DNA of 64,000 nt from Edaphochlamys debaryana (Eukaryota > Chlorophyta > Chlorophyceae > Chlamydomonadales), in NCBI GenBank assembly GCA_016858145.1, contig JAEHOE010000013.1, forward strand, positions 992,001 through 1,056,000, written 5' to 3'. Position 1 is the first letter of the stretch. Each line of letters begins with the position of its first letter. Below are positions 10,593-21,900 of this stretch, piece after piece. The notes beneath the pieces were generated by a model. It searched no databases. It was not told where the DNA came from and saw only the letters and a list, made by a program, of their open reading frames with translations. A program made the position numbers and the translations under genes.

Positions 10593-13500
10593 ATGTCAGA
10601 GCTGGACGTGTCGCAGCTCGAGGCGCTTACGCCAAATGTCGCGTTCCAAATTCAGGTGAGCATATGACCTTGTGCGGTCTGTGCTCGGCCGAGATGGCTC
10701 GTGACCTCCCGGAGGCCCCGCGCATCGCCCCTGGGCGAACCCTTCACCGGAACTGTCATAGCTCTCAGCTTCAGGAGTGGGCGGGGGCAAGCCTCCGCTG
10801 GGCTCACTGGCTCAGGGGTGGGGGGGTCGTGGGGAGGGGGGGCGAGGTGCCCCACGCGGCGGGCCCCAGCGCCCCACACGGTCCCACACCAGCTTGGCCT
10901 GCGCCCATACCCCCCCCTCACTTCTCCCCGCCCCCTGCTCGCCCACGCCCCAGCCCCACCCGTCCCCTTTCCGCTCCGTCCCGCCTTCCTCCACCTCTCC
11001 CCTCCGGCCCTTCCACCACCACCCGACCCCTTCTCCCCTCCCCCGTGCCTCCCCTCCCCCACTTCTCCCTCAAATCCCCCCCTCAATCTCCCCACCCCTC
11101 AATCCCCGCACAGCAACAACCGTAAACATTCCCCCACCCCAAACATCCCCCCTCCCCCCTAATTCCCCCCTTTTCCCAGGCCTTCAACTCCCAGGTGGTG
11201 GCTCACCTCAAGGGCTACAAGCCCGAGGTCTCCCGCATCTACGCCCGGCTGGGGGAGCTGGAGGCAGCTGACGGGAAGCTGGGCCAGAGCATCGTGGAGA
11301 TACGGGTGGGGGCCCGTGTGTGTGTGTGGGGGGGGGGATTTGGGTGTGTGTGGAGGGTTGGCGGTGGGGGTGGGGGTGGGGGTGGGATTTGGGAGGCGAG
11401 GAGGCGGGGTAAACGTGAAGAGGGGGACGGGCCGGGATGGGGCAGTGTGAGGGGTAGGGCTGGGACGGGTGGCGGGAGGCGAGGAGGCCTGTGGCGGGGG
11501 TCACCCGGGGACCGGTCCTCCCGGCTCTTCCCGTTCCCTCTTTCCTCCCTCCTCCGCCCCCACCAACCCCAGCCCTCCCTTCCCCAACATCCTCTTACCG
11601 CCGCCTTCCTACACATCACCTCTACCCTCTGCCACCCCCCTCCTCTCTACCCCCCCTGACAGGCCGATGTGGTCAAGAACCACGACCAGTCCATCTCCTC
11701 CTACTCCTCCCTGGCGGAGCGGCTGGGGGCGGTGGAGCAGCTGCTGAGCGCGCTGCCGGCATGGAAGGAGGACCTGGTGGGGGGGATGGGGGGAGTGGGG
11801 GGGTGGGGAGGGGTTATAAGTATAATGGGTGTTGAGGTTGGAAGGGCTTTGGTAAGGGGTCGGGGAATGGAGTTGGGGAACGGGTACGGGCATGGCCGGT
11901 ATGGGCTCCATTACAACCTCTCCCTCAACCTCTTCCACGGTACTGCTGCCTCCCCCCATGGCCCACCCCTCCTCCGCAGCTCACCCGCATAGAGTCCCTG
12001 GGCCGGGAGACCCGCGCCAAGCACGATGCGGCCTCGGCCCGGGCCCAGGTGCTGGAGGACAACATGAGCATGCACGCGCAGGTGGGGGCGGGGGGGGGGG
12101 GCGGGGGTAAAAGCGTGTGTGTTTCGGGGCCAGGGGCAAACTCAGCCTCTATGTGACGTTGGTAGCAAGCGTCACGAACGCCTGCTGGGCACGCGCCCCA
12201 CTGCTCTGCCCCACGCGTGCCAATACACACACGCTTCCCCCCCCTCAACCCCCAGGCCACCCGCGAGCGCCTGGACATGCTCACCACGGTGGCCCGCACC
12301 GCCTCTGCCCCACGCGTGCCAAAACACACACGCTCCCCCCTCTCCCCCCCCTCCCCCCCAGGCCACCCGCGAGCGCCTGGACATGCTCACCACGGTGGCC
12401 CGCACCGCCTCGGAGGCGCGGGCGCAGCAGCAGGAGCGGATCGACGAGCTGGACATCGGGCTGAGGAGGCACAGGTGGGGCTGGGAGGGGGGGGGGGGCT
12501 GGGGGGGGGAGGTAGAGTCTGGGCTGTAAGGGGCCAGTGGGGGGTGGGTACTGACATAGGGCTGAGGAGGCACGGGTGGGGCGGGGGCTTGGGTGGGGGC
12601 CTTAGGGGGTGGGTACTGGACATGGGGCTGAGGAGGCACAGGTGGGGCGGGGGGGTGGGTTGGGTGGGGGGCAGGGTTGTGGGTTGACTCGCAGCCGACA
12701 TCCCCAACCAAACGTCTGTGTTGGCATTGGAGAGGGTGAAAGCTGGGGCTAGATTCAGGGCCGAGGAGGTAGTACCCCACGAGCGCGGCCGCCGCGCCTT
12801 GCCCCAAGCCCCAAGCCCCTGTCGATCGCGCGGGGGGCGCCCTCCCGCTCAGCTTCGAACGCCGCGTGACCGCCCCCATGTAAGCTTTGAACGCCACTTG
12901 GATGCCCCCCCCTCTAATTCTGACCCCCCCTCCCCTCCCCCCCCCCAGGGACACCACCGAGAAGGCGGTGACGGAGTTCAAGGTGCACCTGCGCCGTGAG
13001 TGATGGGGTTGGGGTGGGGTGGAGGCCTGAAGGGCAGGGCCAGCCTCCCAATCACCGCCCAAAACCCCAACCACCCAACCGCACCAACCGCCCAACCGCA
13101 CCAACCGCCAACCGCAGGGCACGACGAGGAGCACGTGCTGCACACGTCCAAGCTGGCCGAGCACAGCGCGGGCCTGGCCGCCCACACGCTGGACCTCGCC
13201 CGCAACGCGGACGGGCTGGCGGAGCAGGGGCAGCACCTCAAGGAGCTGGCGCGGGGGCTGGACGGGCTGAGCCAGGTGTCGGCGGGGTTCCAGCAGTGAG
13301 TGCGGGGGGTTGGGGTGGTTGGCGGTTGGCGGTTGGGGGTTGGCGGTTGGGGATAGCAAGCAGTTGTGTGTGTGTAGGGGGGTGTGCCTCAGCAGTAGAT
13401 GGGAGTTTGGGTGCTTGTGCGTCTACCCCGACCACCTCCCTCTCCACTGCTCCTGCCCTCCCCTCCCCCTTCTTGCCCCCCCCCCCCCAAGGGAGGTGGA

Positions 13501-16500
13501 CCTCATGAAGAAGGGAATGGCCGCCACGGAGCACACCACCGCCGCCCTGGTCGTACGCCTGGGCAGCCTGGACACAGAGGTAGGGCGGTGGGGTATCAGA
13601 GGGGGGGGCCGGAGGGGGCTGCCGGGGCGTAGGGCGTGTTTCGGCCAATCCAAACCCCGCAGTCCGCTGCCCAGTCCATCCCTTTGGCCTAGCCGCTAGT
13701 CCTCCAACGAATCCAACCCCATCCCAACCCCATCCCCTCCCCTTGCCCCTCCCCTTGCCCCTCCCCTTGCCCCTCCCCTTGCCCCTCCCCTTGCCCCTCC
13801 CCTTGCCCCTTAATTATATACCATCCCACTTTCCCCCATCCCACCCCGCCCACCCCCCAGGTCCAGAACCGGCTGCTGACCCTGGAGGGCCACCGCAACA
13901 CGCTGTTCGAGTGGCGCGACGACCTGGCGGTGCAGCTGGCGGGGGCGGAGCGGGACCAGCAGTCGCTGGTGGACCGAGTCAACGTGAGGGGGGCGGGAGG
14001 GAGGCAAGAGGGGGGGGAGGCAAGAGGGGGGGGGCAAGAGGGGGAGGGGGTGAGGCAAGAGGGGGAGGGGGGGAGGGGGAACCGGCAGTCACTGGACTGA
14101 GTCAACGTGAGGGGGGGAGGGGAGAGGGCGGGGAGGAGAGAGGGAAGGGGAGGGGGGTAAAGGAGGGAGGGTGAACGGGGGGGGGAGTGACCCGAGTCAA
14201 CGTGAGGGACTGGGGTATCTTTGTTCTGCGAGGGGAGGGGAGTGAGTGGTGGAGCGGGGGACATGCAGGGGAGTGTGACGCGCGCTGACGACATTCACAC
14301 CCCATCTCCGCCCTCCGCCCCCCCCCCCCCACCCCCCTCCACCCCAGATGCTGGACGCCAAGGTGGAGGCGGGCCCCCCCGGTCTGTGGAAGATGGCGGC
14401 GCAGGTGCAGGCGCACGAGGAGGAGATGGAGGACGCACGTGGGGCCATGGCGGCCCTCAAGGTGGGGGGGGAGGCAAAGGGGGAGGGTTTGAGGTCGTTG
14501 GGCCTTGGGTTCATGGAGTGAGGGCCAGGCGTGGGTTGCAGCTCCCGGTGCAGGAGGCAGCCGGTCTCGACTCGTCTTCCTGCTCGTTCCTACGAAGCCC
14601 CGCGCCCCCCCCCTTCCGAATACCCGCCCCCAGGCCACGGGTGAGGAGCTGTCCCGGCGCCTGGACGAACCCCCCACGCGTGCCAAAACACACACACGTT
14701 CCTTCCCCCCTACCCCCTGCTCCCGTCCCCCCCCCACCCCCTCAGGCCACCGGCGAGGAGCTGTCCCGGCGGCTCGATGACGCCCACAGCGGCCTGAGCC
14801 ACGGCCGGGAGGTGGCGGCGCAGCTGCGGGAGGAGGTCCGCATGCTGAGCAGCCGCGTGGTGAGGCAGGGGGGGGGGGAAATGGGGGGGTTGGGGGAGGG
14901 TTTTTGGGGAGGGGAGGGGGGCGAAGAGATGGGGATATGTGGGGCGAGGGGTGGGGAAAGGGCGGAGGGGTGAGGACCAGACTCGGCGCCAGCTACCGTA
15001 AACCCAGTTGTCCTTCTGCCCCTCTCCCCCCTAAACGCCACCTTCAACGCCATCCCTTCACCCCCCCTTCACCTCCCCCCCTCACCTCCCCCCTCCCGCT
15101 CTTGCCTCCCCCACTACCCCTCAGTCCAACGAGGCAGCACGTGCCCAGGCCTACGTGGACGACCGCCTCGAGCCCCTGGCGCGGCGGTACGAGCTGGAGG
15201 CGACACGGAAGGCGCTGGAGGGGGGCCTGGAGAGGCTGCAGGTGTGTGTGGGGGGAGGCAAGAGGGGGAGGGAAGAGGGGGGAGAGGCGAGAAGGGGAGG
15301 CGGGTTCGAGGCGCTGGAGGGAGGGCTGCAAATGTGTGTTGGGGAGCCAGGGGGGAGGTACGGGCTGGGGCCAGGGAAAGACATCACACAACGTCCATAA
15401 CGGAAACCGCATACCGTTGGAAAACAGAACCACCGACCGCACTCCCCGTGCCCCCCCCCCCTCAGTCTGCGCTGGCGGGCAGCGGCGAGCGGCTAAAGTG
15501 GGAGCTCCTACACGACGAGGCGGCACAGGTGTGGGGGGGGTATGGGGTGTGGGGGCAGACTACTTTGCGGTTTCCACTTTCCATGTCCGACGAGGCGGCA
15601 CAGGTGGGGGGCGGAGTGCGGGGAGGCGGGGCGGTACGGGAAGGTGGGGGGGTATTGGGTGGGGGGTGACAAAGTGGTGATGGCAAGGCGAGGGGACGGC
15701 ACAGGAGTTGCCGGGGTTGGCGGGACGGGCGCAATGGCGAGGTGTTGGGCCACGGCCCTAGCTCGAACGTTGAAGGCAGGAGGGGTCGGCGACAGTGTCC
15801 TCTGGAAACTCTCGACCGTTCGAATTGCCCCGTCCCTCCCCCCCCTGTCAGGTCGGCACCATCAAGGAGTACATGCCTTACTCCCCCTCCCCCCCCCTCC
15901 TCCCCGTCAAAGATCACCCTCTCCCCCCCCCCTCCTCCCCTCCCCCCTCCCCTCCCCCCCTGTCAGGTCGGCACCATCAAGGAGTACATGCAGTCCGTCG
16001 AGAAGCGCTCCGCGGCGCTGGCGGAGCGGCTGGCGGGGCTGGAGTCGGGGCTGGCGGCGGAGGCGGAGCGGGGGCGGTCGCTGGCGGTGGCCACGAGGCA
16101 GCTGCAGGGGGAGGTGGACGGCATGGGGAGCACCAGCCAGGTGCGGGGGGGTGGGGGGAAAGGGGGGGGGGAGGGATGGGAGGGGTGGAGGGGGGCGGTG
16201 GAGGGGGGAGGCCCGGCTTCATACTCGTACGCCGGTGGGGAAAGGGGGGCGTAGTTGGCGGGAAAAGCGGAGGGAGGCGAGGAGGTGCCTTGTCTCAGGC
16301 TGTTCTGAGGCTGGGCGGGGTATGGGTGGGTGGGAGGCGGTAAGGGCGTGCCCACTGTGCATCGCACCCTTGCACCTTCCTTCTCTCCTTGTGACACATA
16401 CGCCCTTCCCCACCTCCCCTCCCCTTCTCACCTCCCCCCTCCCCCTCCACCCCCCAGGCCGACCTGGCCCGCCTGCGCGCCTCCCTGCAGTCCCTGCACG

Positions 16501-18877
16501 GGGAGTACGAGGAGATGGCCAAAAGGGCGCGGAGGGGCGGCATCATGACGGCATCGCAGGTGGGGAAGGGGGGAAAGGAGTGTGTGTGGGGGGTACAGGG
16601 ACAATACAAGGCCTGTCTGGTTCCCTGCGCACTCGCAATCCGAGTCTTCAGCGCATTCCCTCCTGCTCCCTTCACGCCCTCCCCCCCTCTTCTCCCCCCC
16701 CCCTAGGTGGAGGAGATATTGGACGCCCGCCTCAGCGGCCCCGCCTTCGAGGCCCTGCTGGCAAAGAAGGTGTGGGGGGGTGGGGTGGGGGGCGTGTGTG
16801 TGCCAACCCTAGGGGGGAGGGGGGGGCGGGATCACAACGCCTGCGCCAGAAAGGAGGGGAGGGCGCTGTGGGAAGTGGGGAGGGACCCATCCGACCGCCG
16901 TCCCGACCACCGGTCAAGACACATGTGTTTCTTCCCCCCCACACCCCCTTTCCCCCCGCCGGACAGATCCCCGCTGCCCGGCGCTCTGCCTCCCGCCCCG
17001 CCTCCGCCGCGCCCCCACGCGACCTCCCCTCCCCCGTCTCCGCCTCCGCCGCCACCGCCCAGCGAGCGGATAGGGACGGCTCCCAGGGCCCCGCCTCCCC
17101 CCGCTCCAGCTCCCGCCGCCCCCTCATGGCCCTCCCCTCCACCGCGCGCCTGCTGCAGCGGCAGCAGAGCGCGGCCTTCGGGCTGGGGGAGGACGGGACG
17201 GAGGGGGAGGAGGGCGAGGAGGACGAGGGTTGGGAGGGCGGGGGCGGGGGCCGCGGAGCGGGGGCACACGGCGGAGGGGGGCACGGTGGAGGGGGAGGGG
17301 GGGGAGGGGGAGGAGGGGACCCCACGCTGGGTCTCCGCATCGTGGCGGTGGAGACGGACCTTCAGCGGCTGCTGGAGGCCTTCCGGAGCTTCGGCGGCAA
17401 GGTGCGTGGGGATATGCATAGATATGTAAATATTTATATCGATAGATATAGATATAGATATAGATATAGATATAGATATAGATATAGATATAGATATAGA
17501 TATAGATATAGATATAGATATAGATATAGATATAGATATACATATAGATATGTGCTGGTGCAGGGGTGGGTGTACAGCGGCTGATGGAGGCCTTTCGGAG
17601 CTTCGGCGGCAGGGCAAGGGGGTGGGTGGGTGGGATGAGGGGGGGGCAATGATGGGATGAAAAGGCGGGGGTATGGGCGACGGACCAGCATACATCCGTT
17701 TGCTGCGCGCCGCCCAGCCCAGGGCAACTAGGGCAATCCACCTCCTCCCCTGCGGTTCCTGACTAGAGCCTCCACCACACACACGTGAAGCTGGCACTCC
17801 TGACTAAACACATGAAAATGCCCCCCCCCCACTGCCGCTGACCCCCCCAGGTTGCCTCCCTGCAAGACATCGACGATCTGAGGGATCAGATGGGGGACCT
17901 GGCGGCGAGCGTGCAGCGGGTACAGGTGGGGGTCTCGGGGGGGTGGGGGTGGGGGGAATCTCGGGGGGGTGGGTGGCGAGGGGCTGGGGTTTGGGTCTAG
18001 GGGAGGAGAGGCTGAAGGGGAAGGGGTAGGGGGTGGGGGACCTGGCGGCGAGCGTGTAGGGGCGCAGCGGTGGGTGTCAAGGGGGGGGGGCGGGGGCGGA
18101 GACGCGGCAAGGCTAGGGAGAGCCCAATCCGGGGGTTAGGGGAGGAAGGCTGAGGCTGGGCTTGGGTCGGAGAAAGGTATGGAGATCCGAGTGGGGAGGC
18201 TGCTCCTGTCCCCTTACCGTTAACCTCAGCAACAAACACGGCCAAATCGCCTCCCCCTAACCCCCTAACCCCCCCACCCCCCCACCCTCTCAGGTCGGCC
18301 AGGGGATCATGGGGGACCTGGGGGAGGAGGCCGTACGGCGGCACGTGCACGCCAGCCTGCTGCCGGAGCTGATGGAGCGACAGGCAGCGGAGGCGCGGAG
18401 GGCCATGGGGTGAGGGGGTGAGGGGGGATTGGGGGGAGAGGGGGAGGAGGGGGGAGGAGGGGAGGTGGGGAGGCGGGGGGGAAGGGGGAGGGGGGGAGAG
18501 GAGGGGGAGGAGGGGTGGGGGGAGGGGGGGATGATTTTCGGAGCATTGGAGAGGGAAAGAAGAGATAGAGCGGCAGCCAGCGAGCGAGGGAGGGGGGGGG
18601 AGGAAGGGTGAAAGGGGGCTGGGGCTAGGTAAGCAGCGGCATTAACCCGCACAACAATGTCCCATCACTGTACGATACTGCCCGGTCCTGCCAGGTGGAT
18701 GGACGAGCAGATCTCGGGGGTGAATCGCGATCTGGCGGCGCTGCGGCGGAGCCAGGCCGCGCTGTCACAGCAGCTGGCGGCGGCGGCGGCGGCAGGAGGC
18801 GGCCCCGCCGCCGCTGACCCTCGCGACGGCATGGCGTCTGCACGAAGCAGCGTCAGCTTTAGCAATGGCGGCTTCGC

Positions 18878-18916
<39 letters not shown>

Positions 18917-21900
18917 AGCCCTGGCGGGCCGTGTGGAGGAGCTGGCGGAGCAGCTGGCGGCGCTGGCGGAGGCGCTCGGGCTACCGTTGACGGCGGCGGC
19001 CGCAGCTGGCGGCGGCAATGGTGGCGGGAGCAGGTCGCGACACGGCCTGAGAGTCGCGGCCGCCGCCGCCGCCGCCGCTCAGTCGGCGCTGCTAACGCCA
19101 GAGCAACAGGCGGCGGCGGCGGAAACGGTTGGGACCGACGGGGCCGACTCGACGCCGCCGTCCATGGCACCAACCGACACGGGCGATCAGGCCCAGCTGG
19201 GGCCAGGCTCGGGCCCAAGCAGGTCCGCAAGCCCTGCCGTACTGAACATCGGGTACGGTGACCAGGGCGCGGCGGGGGTGGCGGCGCTCGGCCTCTCGCT
19301 CGACGGTTTATCGATATCGCTGCCGGCGCTCGTCCAACGGTTACAGCGGTTGGAAGCTGACGTACACCTGATCGGATCACGGCAGCGGGCGCTGGCGGCG
19401 GCGGCGGCAGCCTCCGTGGCGGCGCCGGACGACACGGCCAGCGGCGGGTATGGCGGCGGCGGCGGGCGGCGGCTGACGGCGGCGGAGGCGCTGGAGGAGG
19501 AGCCCAGCGGGCTGCCGCCGCTGGCGGGGATACCTGCCAAGGTGGCGGTTGTCGTACAGGTGAGAGGTGTGGTACGGCAAGACCTTTCACCTATCCCCAC
19601 CTCACGCAGACCACCCAACCCAACCGCTGCCCCGCCCGCCACCCGCCCGCGCCCTAGCTCCTAACCCAACCCTCAACCCCCCCACTTCCTACTCCGTAAC
19701 CCCTCCCCTTAACCCCTTCCCTCTACCCCCTTCCCTCTACCCCCACCCCTCCCAGGGCCTGGTAGATTCGGCCGTATCCGAGATCTCACTCCGCCTCCGC
19801 ATGCTGGAGCAGGAGGCCCCCCTCATGGCCCGGGCCTTCGAGGTCAAAGCGCTGCGGCGGAGCCTGCAGGAGGCGGCGGCGGCGGCGGCAGCAGAGGGAG
19901 GGGGAGGCGGGTTAGGAGGAGGGGCAGGGGCAGGGGCAGGGGGTGGAGGGAGGTCGAGGGCCAACTCGGCCAAGGGCGGCGGCGGAGGAGGAGGGGGAGC
20001 GCTGGACCCGGCGATGAGCAAGCGGCTGGGTGAGAACGGGGGGGGGGGGGGGCTGGCGGGATAGCTACAGCCTTGGCCGCAACTCGTGTAGCCCTGCGTG
20101 ATCCTCGATCCTTGAGCCCCACGTGATCCCGCCCGCCCTGCGCTGCCGCGCCCATGGCGTTAGGGTCCTGTGGTGTCGAGCTCGGGCACCCCTTCCTGGT
20201 CCACCCGGCCTTCACTACCGGCCGCCTTACCGCTCACAACAACTCCCGCATCCCCCCAACCCATACCTACTCCCCTCCATACCCACCCTCCCCCTCCTCT
20301 CCCCCTCCTCGGCCCCCCCCCCTCCCCTCCCTCTCAGCCGCTCTCGAGCTGGCACTGACCACCATTGACGAGAGGGGCCGGGCCCTGGAGGAGCGGTGGG
20401 GGGCCAGGGAGGCCCGCTGGGCGGCGGCGCTGGGGGAGGCATCGGCGGCCATACCCCGCCTGCAGGTGAGCGCCTGGGCCTGGGCCTGGGCCTGGGATGG
20501 ACCTGGAGTGGGCCTGAAAAGGATCCGGCCCAGACACCCTTCCTCGGCATCCCGGACGTGCCATCCCTTCTTGTTCCTCGTCTGCCCTTGCCGCTGCCCC
20601 TCCGGTTACCTCTCATGCCGCAACCTCTTTTGCCATCCCCCCCACTTCCCCTCTCCCCCGCCCCGACAGAACGCTGTCACGCAGCTCGCTCGCGACGTCG
20701 CCCGCGGCGGCGGCGGCGGCGGCGGCGGCGCCAGCTTCGGCTTCGCCGCCAGCTCCGACGCCTGGGCCGCGGGGGAGGACGAGGAGGGCACGGGCTTCCA
20801 CTCGGCCGGGCCCAGCCGTACGGCACCCAGCCACGCCGGGCCCAGCCACGCCCACGGCGGGCCCAGGTCGCGGCCCTCCACCGCCAAGTCCCGGGCCGGC
20901 GGCGGCGGCGGCGGCGGCGGCCTGACGGCGGCGGCGCTGCCGTCGCTGGCGGAGGTGGCCAACGTCGAGATCGCGGGCATCGCTCACGACCTGGCGGCGG
21001 CGGCGCATGACGAGCTGCGGCGGCTGAGGGACGGGCCCCTGCCCGACGGGACGCAGGTGCGGCGGTGTGGGCTGCGGGCAGGGGTGGTTGGGGTGGTTGG
21101 GCCGGTTGGGCCGGTTGGGGTAGTTGGGTCGCTGGGATGCTATGATCGTCGCGCTTTCATGACGTGCTCTCCTTCAGTTTTCCTTGACGCTGTCCCCCTG
21201 ACTGTTCTCGGACGCCAGGAGGGGCTGCCCACCCCCGCTGCCGTGGCGGCTCGGGAGGCGGCGCTGGCCAGGCTCCGGCGGAAACCCCGGGAGGTGCGTG
21301 GGGGGATGGCGGGGTGCTGGGAAGGGTCAAGGGGAGAGGCCGTGGAGGTATCCGGGCATGGGTCTGGGGCGTACGGCTGCCTGTGCGGCCCGGAGCCCCC
21401 AAGCCCGTGCTGCCGCAGCGTCAGACGAAGCTCACCAAGGCGCAGCCGCGCCTGGCCTGCTTGAGAGCGTCCAGCTGCCCCCCATCCCCCCTCCCCCTTA
21501 CCCCTGTACCCAAGCAAGGTTTCCCTGGCGTCGGCGCGATCCCGCTCAGCAACAAACACCCCCTTACCTCCCCCCCCATCCCTCCCTCCCCCCCCTGTCA
21601 GGTCTCTGCCCACGTGGAGCTGCTCGAGGGCGTCAAGCTGCACCTTCCCTCCTCCCCCTTACCTCCCCCTCACCTCCCCCCCCCATCCCTCCCTCCCCCC
21701 CTGTCAGGTCTCTGCCCACGTGGAGCTGCTCGAGGGCGTCAAGCTGCACCTGCCCTCCTCCCCCCCTCCCCCTCACCTCCCCCCATCCCTCCCTCCCCCC
21801 CCCTGTCAGGTCTCTGCCCACGTGGAGCTGCTCGAGGGCGTCAAGCTGCACCTGCCCCCCTCCCCCCTCCCCCTTACCTCCCCCCCCCATCCCTCCCTCC

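Noticed and set aside
12172..13359. 395-codon minus-strand frame
   Set aside because: Antisense to confirmed plus-strand exons and introns; composition is only the complement of G-rich introns.
15542..17584. 680-codon open frame on the plus strand
   Set aside because: It runs through several exons and introns in mixed phase and reads C/G-rich introns as Pro/Gly/Arg. The spliced model explains the same DNA with consistent phases.
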